DNA of 64,000 bases from Halocafeteria seosinensis. Lineage: Eukaryota; Sar; Bigyra; Bicosoecida. The stretch spans positions 124,001 through 188,000 of the forward strand of contig LVLI01000098.1 in NCBI GenBank assembly GCA_001687465.1, read 5' to 3'. The notes below the pieces were generated by a model, which did no database searches, was not told the origin of the DNA, and saw only the letters and a list, made by a program, of their open reading frames with translations. Positions 33,411-45,871 of this stretch are shown here, piece after piece. The translations under genes were made by a program, and so were the position numbers. Positions within the stretch are counted from its first letter, which is position 1. Each line of letters begins with the position of its first letter.

Positions 33411-33555
33411 CAGTAAAATAGACAATTGAGAAAGCATGCTATCTCATGTTCATCATTTATGTTACTCTACAAAGTTCGTTTCTTCAGTCAATCCGAAAAC
33501 TTAATGCTAACACTGCCGCGATTGCAATCAAGCGTTCTGCATCACTTATAAAAAC

Positions 33556-34425
33556 TTACAGCACCGTTATCAAAGCAAAGCTGGCGTATACTAGAAACGT
33601 CGGATACGCAATGAGGTAACGGTGATTCTGCATTCGCAACACTGATTCGAAGAAGCGAGTAGCTGTATATGTGCTCCAGGAGACGGCCACAAAAGTAAGG
33701 GAGGCTCCAATTGTATTGTTCAAAGAGATGAACACGGTGAGAGCCGAAATAAATACGATGGGTAATAAACAGTATCCCAGTACGCTAAACGACAGTATCA
33801 GATCCAGTGATCCTTCCTGGGACATTAAGTTTAGTATAGCGGTAATTCCAAAGGTTCCCATGAGACCAAATCCGTATATATAACCGAAATGCAGCTTTCC
33901 ACTCTGTCATGCATTCAATAGTACATCAACATCCGGAGAAGTTAGTGTCAAGCGTTAGTCAAGGAAGATGAAATCTCCCACGTACAAACAGGAGGCAAAA
34001 GCCCAATACCAGGCAGAATATCAACGGCCCTGCTATATCCGAGTCTTGCATTATACTCTCATCAATCTCCCTCTGCATTAAAAACAGGGAAAAGTTGCAT
34101 ATAAAACAGCGCAAACAGGCCCTGAAACGCAACGCACTTTAGGGTTCAAGACATCCAGTGTTTTCTCCCGAATATGGTCCATATCAACTCCTAATTCCTC
34201 CAACAGCGGCGGTTCATTCTCGGGATCATCGTCATCCTCTTCATTTTGTGGATTGAAATGGTCGGCCGAGAGACCACCACCTCCAACAGAGCCTCCGAAA
34301 TGGCCACCTGTAGGGCCTCCCATCACACCTCCTCCTCCATCATGGTACATGACGTTTTGCTCATCACTCCACGGGAGATCACCGTCGCCGCCCTTTCCAC
34401 CGCCAGAGAACATTTCACTGTCCAT
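33556..34425 (-). CDS. YIPF5: YIPF5/YIP1 family Golgi membrane protein
   Basis: Exons in transcript order are 34425-34138, 34072-33986 and 33903-33556, giving 240 residues from the Met before DSEMFSGG; the frame opens 13 codons earlier. Yip1 proteins bind Rab GTPases and act in ER-Golgi vesicle traffic. The Gly-rich N terminus leads to PPLLEELGVDMDHIREKTLD and LNPK, the conserved cytosolic motif of YIPF5/YIPF7. Next comes ESIMQDSDIAGPLIFCLVLG and KLHFGYIYGFGLMGTFG, both strongly diagnostic. The C-terminal half has five hydrophobic segments and ends HRYLIAYPTFLVYASFAL, as in the family. The gene has a divergent neighbour 217 bp away. Confidence 0.95.
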
Positions 34426-34642
34426 CGTGATTCTAATACCACTGTTTCGTCGCAAAGCCCGCAAAAGAATGAAGGCAATACGGTGTCCAAACGTCGTTTT
34501 GGCCTCCGAGGCTCCGGGAAAAAAAAATTGAAGTCGTTAAAGCTGCGAAAAGATTGTTCGGTTAGTCTAACGGAAGCTTGCACGGGCTCTTTATGCACGA
34601 TTTGTTGGTCTATTATGACACGATACGAGGGTTGAGTCTAGC

Positions 34643-36632
34643 ATGATGAAGAAGGCGAACCATAATAGGGACTCTCCGTCCCCTGGGGTGCATGAAAATG
34701 GGGCAGTAAGCCCTGGATTTCCCCCGAGACATCGGTCTCCCATGGCTGGAAGTCAGGGATACAGGAGCCCTGAGCATGGTACACAGTCTCCCATGAATAC
34801 CACCGGCGGCGGCGGGTTCAGCAAGAGCTCCTTGAAACAGTCCCACACTGGGGTATCGCCGACACTGCACAGAAAGCAACGAAAACGGTATCTGCAAAAA
34901 CTGTATTCCCAAATCTATCCGGATGGGAAAGCCCATGTGAGTTTATTGACACAGACGCGTTTGATGCCTCCCACGCAGTTCCAGAGCCCTTCCCGGGTAA
35001 TCCGACCGAATGACAGCGAAGTGAGCACTCAAATCATGGAAACGCTGCAAAAGGCGCAAATGACTTCCTCGGACAACGAGGAGACGCGTCCGTCCGACAA
35101 TAGACGGAAGACGCAGACAGAGTCGAAGGAAGAGCTAAAGGAAGCCAAAGAAGAAGAACTGATGGAGGAAGAGGCCAGGGCAGGAGTTGGTATGGCTGCG
35201 GGCTCGCCGTCGAGTGGTGGCAGCGCTACACACCAAACAGGAGAATCTGAACGAACGAATCAGTTGTTGTTCCACCGGACACCTGACCTGAAAATGGGGG
35301 AGCGAGTTCCATACATGCCACAGGCACAATACACAATGCGACCCTATCACAGTGCAAAAAAGGCGATGGAATATTTCAACAAGATAAAATACAGCGTAAA
35401 GTATGTCCACAGGAATATGGGTATCTTCTGTCTTTGTTTGATACTTTGTCTTTTTAATGCAGGTCGGAAGAAGGAAACGACCTTGATAAGAGCTCCGATT
35501 TCACATTACTCGCAGGCGCATCTGGAAGGGCTGGAGGAGGATGGAAGGAAGCAATTTCATTCTTTAACCTTGCCGTCGCCTATGACAATGGTGAAAGAAT
35601 TGAAGACGGGTTGGAGGTAGGTGTTTACCCTTTGCATGCCAACATGAAATCGCAATGTAGTACTTCTTCCGCTTTTTGATATGGTGTACGCAGTCGTATA
35701 AAAAGTATATCAGCTCCATCAAGAAATTGCCACAGCATCCCGGACCGGAAGCTGCCGAATCGAGTAGGGCCACTCATCCTTTCTTCCAAACAGTGGAGAG
35801 TAAGAGCGGTGGATCTGCTTCTCCGGGTTCTACTGGCTCAACCTCACCAAACAAGAGTCGAAGCAAGAGGGATTTATCCTCATTAGACAACATTGACGTA
35901 ATTCCACGAGAAGAAGCACTGGCATTGGGTTATAATTCGCTTGCTATCAACTACCTGAAGTCTGGGAATCTCCCATCTGCCGTTGTGTACCACGCAAAGC
36001 ACGCCCGAGTAACGCAAGACTTGCGAAGTCGCGCTGTAGCGCTTTGCAACGTTGGTTTGGTACATCGATTAGCGAATGATATCCGTGATTCCAACGACTG
36101 CTTTCGTCAGGCTCTAGAGATTGGAAGAGAAACTCAGGACTCAGTTATTGAAATGTTAGCTTACGGTCATTTAGGGTTGAATTGTGCTTACTCATGTGTT
36201 CCAGGAGAAAATACGGGTGACGTTTGGAGCAGACTAACCACAACTGGAAATAGTAAACCAGTAGCATCACAGAACGACGGAGAGCACACTGGACAGAATT
36301 CTAGCCAAGGCCCACCGGGGGAAGAGGAAATCGCTAACGCAAAAGAGGCTCTATACATTTTTTTGAGATTTCAGTCTTCCGAAGACGACCCAAGGAATTT
36401 GAGTGTGGCCCATTCTGCTCTGGGTATTTTATGCCATCATCAGGAGAATTATTCTGATGCCGTACATCATTTCGAAGAGGCTCGAAACGCGAATGACATG
36501 GCCGATATACCGAGTTCTAATGCCATTGATAAGTGTCATATTGGGATTGTATCTGCTCATGGTTACTTTAAGGATTACTTGGAACAGCTTAGCGGAAGAA
36601 AAGCATCACCTACTACTAACAATGAGAAATGA
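34643..36632 (+). CDS. TPR-repeat protein with disordered N-terminal half
   Basis: Three exons (34643-35400, 35463-35616, 35694-36632) give 616 residues. Residues 1-230 are Pro/Ser/Gly-rich and look disordered, with an acidic-basic tract (KEELKEAKEEELMEEEARAG). TPR-like helices follow: KKAMEYFNKIKYSVKS, WKEAISFFNLAVAYDNGERI, ALGYNSLAINYLKSGNLPSA and AVALCNVGLVHRLANDIRDS, then HSALGILCHHQENYSDAVHH near the end. A second disordered segment splits the TPR region. The protein is probably a scaffold. I cannot assign it to a named TTC subfamily. Its stop is only 2 bp from the stop of the convergent AMP deaminase gene. Confidence 0.8.
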
Positions 36633-36634
36633 AT

Positions 36635-39600
36635 TTACTTGTGCTTATTCTGCACACCATCCTCTTCTTCCCTGTTAGCTATCTGTCTTTGGCCGCGCTT
36701 GAGGCGTTTTGCCCGCTCTTTCATAACAGTTACGGGCGGATGCAATGCCATGGGCTCCATTGGCGGACAGGGATCCGTGATGGCCCCTTGCTGCATACGC
36801 TCATGTTCGGAATCTTGTTCTTTTTCAGTAAGTTGTACAATACACTTACCTGTACGATAGAGTGTTCTCCCATCAGCGTTTCCAGGCGAAATTGCAATCG
36901 TATATCAGGGACATTCGTCATGTATATATCGTTTCCTCGTGGTCCCGGTGTAGCATAGTTTGGACCAATAAAATGGGCTCGATACGGATGCTCAAAGCCC
37001 GATTGCAAGACACTGTTTCGAGCGATTTCACAGAGGTCGACAGAGTTGAGTTTCCATACTTGGGCTGCTACACAATACTCCTCTACGAGAGGCTCCTGAA
37101 ACCAGAACAGGACTAAGAAAACCCACCAAGCGTATATACACTAGGATAGGTACTTACTCTTGTGTAGTGCAGTAGCAATGGATCGTCAGTGGAGAGAGAT
37201 ACATTCAATCCTCTGGCGAAATACTGGTAAAACGGATTGCGGTTGTAGTCAACGAACAGTTTGTTGTTGGACAACGGGGACATGGCCAGTCCAATCTGTT
37301 GGATAGCAGCTCAAAAATTAGTGGGGAGACCACGAATGATGAAATGCAGAAGCTACCACATACCTGCATCAAGTAGTACAAGTACTGCAACGGGGGGTTC
37401 TTGCTCATTGTTATACCATGATTCACGCTCTCGGCATAGAGGAAAGTAGCCACTAAATGGTCAACCTCCCCAGCTTCACCACTATGTGGACGGAAGCTGA
37501 ACGTTGTCAGACCTGCAGGACACGAACCGCTCCTACTTACAGTAAACCGCATCTTGAAAATTACGACAGCAGAGAGACGTACCTCGTTTAGCTCGGAAGA
37601 TATTGAGCGTCTTGAGATTTGTGGCCAAATAATAGACCCAGTAGTAGTAAGGGGGCGGATGGTTGAGGTCCCACTCATCTGGTGGTGGCACCTGTGCATC
37701 TCTGGCGGCTTCTTGCTTAGACTCATCGTCTACACAGTCAAACCCAACCACCAGCGTCAAAAAGTGATGTAGATCCGGATCACAAGAGGGATCCACTGCA
37801 AACCAGTAATTACAGTGTGTTCGCCAGTAAACGCGAGGAAATTGGAGGACATTCCACGTACCCGAAACATGCCAAAGTGGAAGGAAGATGTTATCAAGCA
37901 TATCTTGGAAGGTGTTGATCAGTCCTGAACTCTTGTAAACCTCGTACAAACGAGGGATTTGGATCATCCAACGAACATTGCTGGAATACAGATGATTACG
38001 AACGAACCACTTGGCAAGCTGAACGGGGAAACAAAGAAAGCAAGTAAAATTGAGGGCATGTGAAAACATGAACTGGACGACCGACATACTCTGCTCCACT
38101 CATTTCGGCGACGGCCATAAACACTGAGACGATACTCGGCGAGTTGGTACTTCGACGATTCAAGATCGTCTAGGACTTGTTTGGTAACCTCACCCAGATA
38201 TCGCCCTTCAATATGGTTGTCCGTTTTCAAGAAGATTTCGCGGAGACGAGACTGACCAATAGGGTTGTACTTCAGATTGAAGCGGTCAAATCTGCGGACG
38301 GAGACCAACGAAGTCTTCAACGAGGGGAGCCGTTACAAACACCAATGTCAAACATACCGATGGAACGTGTTATCAGCATGCATATCTAGCGTGTCAATTG
38401 ACAGATCATAGGCTGTCAAATTAAGCGAATCAAACACCTGTGTGCACGCAATGCTAATGTCGACAGTATCCTTAAACTCGCAACAATTATGTGATAACCT
38501 ACCTCAGTAAGCGACAGTTCTTTGCCGTCGCGGATGATTACTTTTTCATGGGGATAGCGTTTCAACTTATGCTGCAGTGGGAAGGCACAAGCACATATGA
38601 GCAAAGGGCCGGCGCTCCTCACAGTATAATGCTGAACCCACCTTGATGAATCGCAACAAATGCTTCTGCGTCATACATGCGCTGTGATGGACGTGTGTGT
38701 CTACCTTCCTCACGTTGTAGAAGTCACGGTGTGGAACAGCCTTCGACTCCGCAGATTCCTGTACGGGCAGTATATGGAACAACCATGTAAATGAATCTCC
38801 CAATCGAGAACCACGGAACTGCGCTTACCAATTCACCATTCAACAGGCAGTGCAGCTTGAAACGAGATTCCAGCAATTTAAGGCGTTTCCAGGCAAATGA
38901 TTTCACGGGAGCCAAGTGGACCGTTCGCACCACCTGAAACGTATTACCTAGTTGTATACGGCCTAGACCCGTGTACGACATATTGGACTATCGACTCACC
39001 TCCATGTAGTCCTTCTGGAATTCCAAAAAGTCATGAGGCACGTATTGTGCTTCTCCCACCTCGCAATGTCCTTCGTCAACAAGCCTTTCGATTTCATCCT
39101 TCAACAAGCCGTCTGCCTCTCCTTGTTCATCGCCCCGCTTCTCTGATAAAAGGGAGCTGATAGATTCGTAGTTTTTTGGTTTCACCTCGTACGCATGAAT
39201 AACACCCTTCTCCATCCGGTACCTGCGCAAATCCAGTCAAGGGGTAAATAAGCAAGAAAGACAAACATCCCTGTGCCAGACATACGTGTAGTTTGCAGGG
39301 CCAGGCGTGCGCGACTGGGAATTTTCTACAACGTTGAACGGAATTTCGGGACGTCGTCGAAAGAAAAGCTCTGGGTGAGGATGCTCGGCCAAGACTTGAT
39401 CCTCATCTTGTGCAGGAGGGGCCGAATCCTCGTACTGAAATTGCTGCCAACGAGCATCCCCAGGGCTAACAAAATGCTCAGGGGAAAACTCGTCCGGAGA
39501 AAAGGCACCCCAGTAGTGATCTGGTTTGCGGTACACATATTTCCGCCGAAGGAACATTGCGCGCATTAAAGCCCGGCAGACCTGTGAAATGAATGATGCG

Positions 39601-40978
39601 TACCAATTCACAAGTCACACTATCGTTGCATTTCTTCGTACCTCGCGTTGCTCCTCAGTAAACTTTGCCTTCCCCGATATTTGTACTCGCTGAAATGCGT
39701 GCTCCATCTCAACGGGAAGCCAATCCTGCACAAATGGTACTCCGTGACTATACAACAGAATACAGATGAGCAATCGAGAGCACGACTAATCCTTACATCT
39801 TGAGACGCAGAGAACTCATCGCTAACCTCATCATCGTTGTAGCAAACGACACCACCTCTGGAGTCCTGAGTGCATTGTGCTGCTGTCTTCGCGGCAGGTG
39901 CTACTTGCTCTCCTTCTAATGACGGGGCGCGTTCCGCTTTGGTAGTGTGTCCAACCTCTACGGGAGGCCCATAGTGATGCTTTAGCTCCTTAACATTACC
40001 TACATTAGCTGCATGATCCAATGTTCTGGGTGGCTGGTTAATTGCCGGCCCAACAGGCGGATGAATGTCCTTCTTTGCCGCCTCTGCTGCCTCGGCAACA
40101 GGACGCGGAACGCCTTCATAAATCTTTGAATGGGACACGGTGCTTGTTGTTGCACTTTCCTGGGAATTCCCCGCTTCTGCTACACTTGTTGCTTGCTTCG
40201 TTTCCTCGAAAGGCTTAGAGCCGTCACGTGCCGTTGTCGACTCGAGTTCTTCGGACGCTCGAGCAATCTTGGACTCATACGACATCGGTGCGCTAAGTGA
40301 ACGAAGAATTTCTGTCGGCGTGTCTTCTTGATTGCTACCCGTCTGAACGTGGTTGTCGTGAACATCTCCATGGAGCAAGAACGCCGCTTTTTCCATTTCA
40401 TCTCCTCCGTTCGCCGTGGACACACCGTACTGCGCGTTCGTTGTCGACGCGACAGACGCCACACCATTCTGCTGCATCTCATGGTCGGACTTGGTGCTCT
40501 TATTGCTTCCTGCCAGAGGTGGAAGCGCCCAATTCCCTGCTTCATTCTGTGCTTCAACTTCGTTGTCAAAGGTCTGCTGGTTGGAGGAAGCCGACGGGAG
40601 CCGCCGTCGGTTTGTCGGACTGCCTCCCGTGTGCCATGGTTCTTCCTTGGAGGTGGTCCTAGAGATGTCACAAGCGTCAATAAACTTGCGCGCTTGAGCA
40701 GCTGTAGGAGCTACATCGGGCGATGCCACGTGTGGAGCTCCTCGGCCTCCTCGTTGCTCATGAACGGGAGAACCTGGAGCTTTCCCACGCTCCTCGCCCT
40801 CTTCATGGTCTCCCTCACTGGTTGAGGAAGAGACATGGCTGGTACGCCTCTGGTAGTGCGCTCTCTGCTTGTATGCAGCTAAATATCGAGCTCTGGACAA
40901 GGCATCGTTCTCGACAGCTGATTCATTGTAATCAAAGGGGTCCATGTCGTCCCCCGGGAACTGGTTGCTCGACGACAT
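36635..40978 (-). CDS. AMPD: AMP deaminase with long disordered N terminus
   Basis: About 14 exons. Transcript-order examples are 40978-39797, 39726-39642, 39581-39286, 39222-39000, 38933-38829, 38758-38642 and 38571-38503, continuing to a stop at 36635. The enzyme converts AMP to IMP in purine balance. Signatures: [20 protein letters not shown] (zinc-binding His pair), [73 protein letters not shown] (catalytic Glu), [20 protein letters not shown] and [20 protein letters not shown]. The first 390 residues are encoded by one exon, low in complexity, rich in Ser/Glu/Ala and unlike the catalytic part. A likely last intron (59 bp, ending TATGCAG) leads to a basic tail, [18 protein letters not shown]. 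Confidence 0.94.
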
Positions 40979-41857
40979 TTTCGTGGGTTAAAGCTACCTC
41001 GCTGCTAGGAGATGTATCTACCTATGTCTGTCTGTAAGAGGAAACAAAACGAGCTTGATGACATCGTGTACTGCACTGACCCTTCGATTGCGTGCTCCCC
41101 TTGATCTCCCCCTGTCGAATGCCCCTTCCGTGTCAGTCCCCTTTGAAAGCGCAACTTCAACAAGCAAATTCAAATACAGTAACGCGTGCGAACACTTCAC
41201 CAAAACTCACCGGGGCAGTTTCGAGTCCCTGGTTTGTTACTGCTGGGCAGTGCTGATTGCACAGAGTTGCTGATTTGTTTGGGACGTCGGATTCGGTACC
41301 CCCTCTCGCATCGAGGCATTCAAATACTGTTGTACAAGTTGTACAACACGATCGAAGATGGTGGTGGAATCGAGAATCAGAGAACTGGTTACCCACGTAG
41401 ATTGAACCCTTTATTAATTATTACCATGCTGGATAATTTCAAACACCAAATTAACTCAGGGTTGTGCCAAATGAATGTCATAAGCAACGCCAAATTTCGG
41501 CTTGACTAACTGGCCACGGGAGAGTGGGAAGCACTGCCCATCGCAAACGAAAATCGAACCACAACTGAATAGCCGAGTAGGACCATTCAAGTACCTGTAA
41601 TACCGCGTCCCTCCGAAGTATTATTTTATCATTCGCTCTCGTACCATGGCCAATGAAATAATGATTCCTGTCGCTGTGTGAAGCTCAGATCTCTTCGAGT
41701 TTTGGTATTTTTCTACTCCATCGATCCATTCACCGTAAATCTGTCATATCCGAGTCGTTGATACAACGCTGAACAAACATATACATGGTTCACGGTATCT
41801 GTGTCTGGAGGGGTGGCGTTTGTAAGACCATAATAAGCTCGCTGCTCTCAAAACGAT
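40979..41857. other. Divergent spacer
   Basis: About 0.9 kb between AMP deaminase and PDCD5 starts. Short frames only. A small palindrome, ttgtacaagttgtacaa, lies near 41330-41346. Confidence 0.4.
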
Positions 41858-42723
41858 ATGGTAAGAAAGTTGATCTATAATGAGGCTTTGCCGGTAGTTT
41901 ATGCACCGTATCTATGCCATATACAGAGCCAATCAGGTGAAGGACAAGCTAGTGGACAGAGCTATGAAGCTCTGGCCAAACAAGCAATGGTAAGCTACTT
42001 TGCCTGAAGATGTCCTGTTTGAGCTACACATAGTGAGTATTCTGATGGTTCTGCTCAGGAACAAGCTGGACAGTCTTCTGGTGGAAGTGGTGGCGGTGGT
42101 GGTGCTAGCAGTGGCCAAGGTGGTCAACAACAGCAACAGCAGTAAGCATCACTGGGAACATTGTGCTTTCAAACGGTGGTGGAACCCCTAGTTAGTTGGA
42201 TGGTGTTGGCAGAGAACGCGAGGAGCAACGAAGGATATTGTTGAGACAAGTTCTCGACTCAGAAGCAAAGGAGAGATGTAAGCATTTGTTGACCCGACTC
42301 TTTATAACGAAAGGGTGGAGTCAATGTCCTTGTACTTAACTTCATCTTCATACAGTAAATCGCCTTTCCATAGTCAAACCAGAAAAAGCACGCCAGGTAG
42401 AGGACCAGATTCTTGCCATGGCTCAGAAAGGCCAAATGAGTAGCAAAGTAAGTGCACCATTGATGCATTTAAACGGCTAGTAGCTTGCTTTACAAATTTG
42501 ATGAATTGTCGCGCAGATCACGGATAATCAAGTTACACAGATGTTGGAGGGGATTTCCGGAAAGGAAGAGGAAAAGAAGACGAAGGTCACGGTAAGCTCT
42601 TTCACCTATCCAGTCTACTGCGGTACGTCCCCCTGAATAATGCATGGCTACTATACTATGTTCATACAGTTTAAGCGGAGTACCCTCTTCGATAGCGACG
42701 ATGAAATCGATGATGACTTTTAA
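41858..42723 (+). CDS. PDCD5: PDCD5 (TFAR19) family protein
   Basis: Seven exons (41858-41860, 41927-41989, 42059-42141, 42213-42277, 42356-42447, 42517-42591, 42670-42723) give 144 residues. PDCD5 is a small conserved three-helix protein, linked in animals to apoptosis, Tip60 stability and CCT chaperonin. The core is clear: REREEQRRILLRQVLDSEAK, LNRLSIVKPEKARQVEDQIL and MAQKGQMSSKITDNQVTQML, then an acidic tail, FKRSTLFDSDDEIDDDF, typical of the family. The N-terminal helix region carries an unusual Gly/Ser/Gln-rich insert (SSGGSGGGGGASSGQGGQQQ). In this model the first coding exon is the ATG alone, directly before a GTAAG donor. Confidence 0.92.
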
Positions 42724-42938
42724 GCCACAGGTTCGTCCAATAGAAGGTAGAGTTGAATGTACAGGACGATCCCACCCCATCTATTATCTGCACCCTCACG
42801 ATAGTGATACAACCACAATTGTAAACAGTATGCTTTAATGATGTGCCTATTTACGTTTTGAATGGTATCAAATTAACCGATGGCAAGCGTTCCACTTCCA
42901 ATTTGAAACTTTCCGCGTTCAAGCCACGAATTTTATAC

Positions 42939-43962
42939 TTATTTACTCCCGGTACCAAACTGATTTTTTGATTGACGCAGGTACGCAATTATTTTGACGA
43001 GCAACGGTTTCAGTGATTCCGGGCTGGAGGATGAGTCCAATATCTGATCTTTTTCAGCGCTGGTGATTGCACCGCCGCGGTTGGCATATTCGACAACTTC
43101 GGGAGAAGTAAGTCGAATGAACGGATTTGTGGCAACTTCCTGTTGAACAGTAGATGGGACCGTCGGTTTTCCTGCCGAGCGTCGTTCCTCTACCCATTGC
43201 ATGAGGTTTTTCACTGATTGATTATGTGGTTCGACTGAGTGAGCGAATGCCAAGTTCTTCTTGGTGTATTCGTGACCAACGAAGACCTTTGTATGTTTGG
43301 GGAGGTGTGCAATAATCTCCACAAGAGCGTAATACATTTGTTCTGGTGAACCAGAGTTGAAACGTCCGCAGCCGGCGATGAATAGTGTATCTCCTGTGAA
43401 CAGTGCTCCACTCTCTCCAGCCGGTACTGTATCCTTTTGGAGATATTTCCCAGATGTTCCTGCTTCAGAAATATCTGATCCCGTCCCTTCGGGACCCGTG
43501 ACATGATATAGAACATGGCCGGGAGTGTGGCACGGAGTCCAATACGTTGTCACTTTAAGGTCCCCAATGTTAAAGGTGTCGTTGTTATCCAAGATTTTGT
43601 TGGCGCCCTGAGCTCTGTCATTCTTGCCTCCATATACCGTAAGATTTGATGACCCAGGAGGAGTTCCATGTTTCTCATTTGACCTCAATAACTTGATAGC
43701 TTCTTCGTTTCCTCCAGCGTGGTCCCAATGCTGCATGAAGTCAAACATCTGTAGAACATTCGTCGTTCATCTAGGAATGCATCGTTGCTAAACATACCGA
43801 ATGAGTGGTTAAAATACAAGTGATTTTGGCTCCAACAGCCTCAGCGGCATCGATCATCTTCTGAGGCTCCACGGGGTCCACGATCCCGGCTTCCTTGGTG
43901 GCGTGATCGACCACGACGTAGCCGTAATTATCTGACAGGAGAGGTACGGTGAGGACGTCCAT
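42939..43962 (-). CDS. HAGH: Hydroxyacylglutathione hydrolase (glyoxalase II)
   Basis: Two exons, 43962-43798 and 43730-42939, give 318 residues. The enzyme hydrolyses S-lactoylglutathione to lactate and glutathione, completing methylglyoxal detoxification. The start MDVLTVPLLSDNYGYVV is typical. The single intron cuts the metallo-beta-lactamase motif: exon 1 ends TTHS and exon 2 begins HWDHAGGNEE, restoring T-H-x-H-x-D-H. Other ligands lie in PCHTPGH, ALFTGDTLFIAGCGRF and VFVGHEYTKKNLAFA. A roughly 25-residue insert follows the HVLYHVTG strand, before GALFTGD. No transit peptide is apparent, so cytosolic location is inferred. The end of the gene is convergent with PDCD5. Confidence 0.95.
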
Positions 43963-45870
43963 TGTTGTGGCGAATCAATACGCACACAGTAATAACCAAC
44001 GACAACACCAAGCACTGACAACACTGCTTATAGAAGACGATGTATGTTTCAAACCAGGTATATCCTTCGGAATTGATGTGTATTATCATTCTAAAGCTAA
44101 CCAATAATGATCGTGTCGAATGACGTGTGATCCCAACTTCAACTTCATGGAACAATGAGTCCTTAGTCTCACCGTTTCCGGACAGAAGGAGACGAAGCAG
44201 GAAGGTGAGCATGTAGGAAGTACTACTCTTTACCTCATTCGTAGAAAACACCGGAAATAGCAAGTGAAATGGCTCATGACACAATGCGGTCATTTGTGAA
44301 CCTCGATCGAACAAACTTTTGTTGGCCCCGAAGAACGCAATTGCGTTCGGAAGCACGTTCCTTCGGACAAATTGTGATTTTTTTTTCGGGGGCTTCCGGG
44401 GGAGGTTCCCGACCCCCCGAAATTCCACGGACGGGAAGGTTGCGCCTATCCATGCAACTTCAAGGAGAAAAGTAGGGCCGACATATGAAGGGTTTGATAG
44501 AATGTATATCTGTAGGAATAAGGAGGATGCTCTCCATTGTTGTTGAAGTTTCATCTGGTGATGTGTTCAAATGTTGCAGGAACGTGTATGAGAGGGTAGC
44601 GGGATGATTTTGGACCACTCCTGGAAGGCGCGTTGGCAACTCGATGGATTCCTTATATTAGCAAGTGTGGTGGGCTTTTGTTCTCAGTGGACAGTAGAGG
44701 AATCCGCATCTTAACAATTTAGGCGAGTAAGAGAACATGTCTGGCAACGGACCTGCAGTATTGTTCATAGACGGGATAGTGTTTCGTCCCTCTACTCGGG
44801 GCAAACTCACTCAGACTACATTTCGGTTTTCGGGGTCGACTTGTATCCTACAACAGGGACGGTACAGAAGGAGATATTGTGTACAATCGCGCAGTGCGAT
44901 AGGTGCCTGAAACGTGCGAAGAGTTGAGCATGGCCCCGCAGGTGGTCCTTTGGCGATGATGTGCTGATGGCGGTGATTTCACGCTTTTAATTTGCATGAA
45001 GAGAGATTGTGAGAGAAGAAACCGTCCACAGTCTTTCTTACCATCCTTGCACTCGCCCCAGCTTACCATCTTTATAGGCTTTGTTTTCCTTCACTAACTG
45101 AAGGAATGGGGTAGTGAATGCAACATTACTCGCTAAGGGTTTGGAAGGTAAATGTTCACCGTGGAGTCCCGGCATTCTGCTTGATCGCCTACCAGGCTTC
45201 CTGGTCCAGGAGTTCCGCTTGCTTGGCTACCGGTTCTATTTGTTAGGTTCGGGACGCGGGTTCAGCATGTTTTTCCCTGGCAGGGTTCGGGGATATAGGT
45301 ATCGGGATGTGCTCAATAACTGAAAGCGACTGGTAAGTGGATAGTTGGCCAGTCGCGGGGCCTGTTCCTGTCCTTTTGAAAGCATTTAGCGCGTATGGGG
45401 TTAAGGAAGCCCTGTCAATTTCTCATGTTTCTTTAGGCCATCGTTTCTCATGATCATAGGAGGACGTATATGTGCCAAAGCGAACACAGCAGAGAATGGC
45501 CACAGTGCAACTGTTTCGTAGCGAGAGAGTTGTGCATTTGACTACAGTACTCTCCTAGAGGAAATTCACGAAGTGGACGGTCCTAGTCCAGGTGCCGTAA
45601 CCACTTGCAACTTTGTCTAGGAGATTACTTTCGATTAAAGATGATATGTATCAGTGTTGCTCCGAGTGGAAGAAACCTCGTCTACCTGCTGCGCGAGGGC
45701 GTGAACAAGGTGACCTATAGCAACCCTCTGCTACCACTGTAAAAATATTCCCTGTCCGCTGCTGTGCAATTCAACGCCGCGCGGGTGTGACCTCTTCCCA
45801 TGTAGCAAGTTGTGCTGCAGACAGGGGTTCAAGAGTTGTGTGCTCATTGTTCTTACGCTGGCATGAAATG
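43963..45870. other. Gene-poor stretch
   Basis: Nearly 2 kb without a supportable gene. A 208-codon minus frame (44554-43928) overlaps the glyoxalase start in another frame and has no recognisable content. A G-run/C-run hairpin lies at about 44386-44423 (ttcggggg...ccccccgaa). No tRNA, rRNA or tandem repeat seen. Confidence 0.45.
44386..44423. repeat. GC-rich hairpin
   Basis: An 8-9 base stem, ttcggggg with ccccccgaa, encloses a purine-rich loop within gene-poor DNA. Function unknown; it could be the end of a decayed mobile element. Confidence 0.5.
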
Positions 45871-45871
45871 A

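Noticed and set aside
40140-40825. Overlapping plus and minus frames across the AMP deaminase N-terminal exon
   Set aside because: The low-complexity exon is free of stops in several frames; only the frame joining the catalytic exons is supported.
43928-44554. 208-codon minus-strand frame
   Set aside because: It overlaps the glyoxalase II start in another frame, shows no domain, and its composition is not protein-like.
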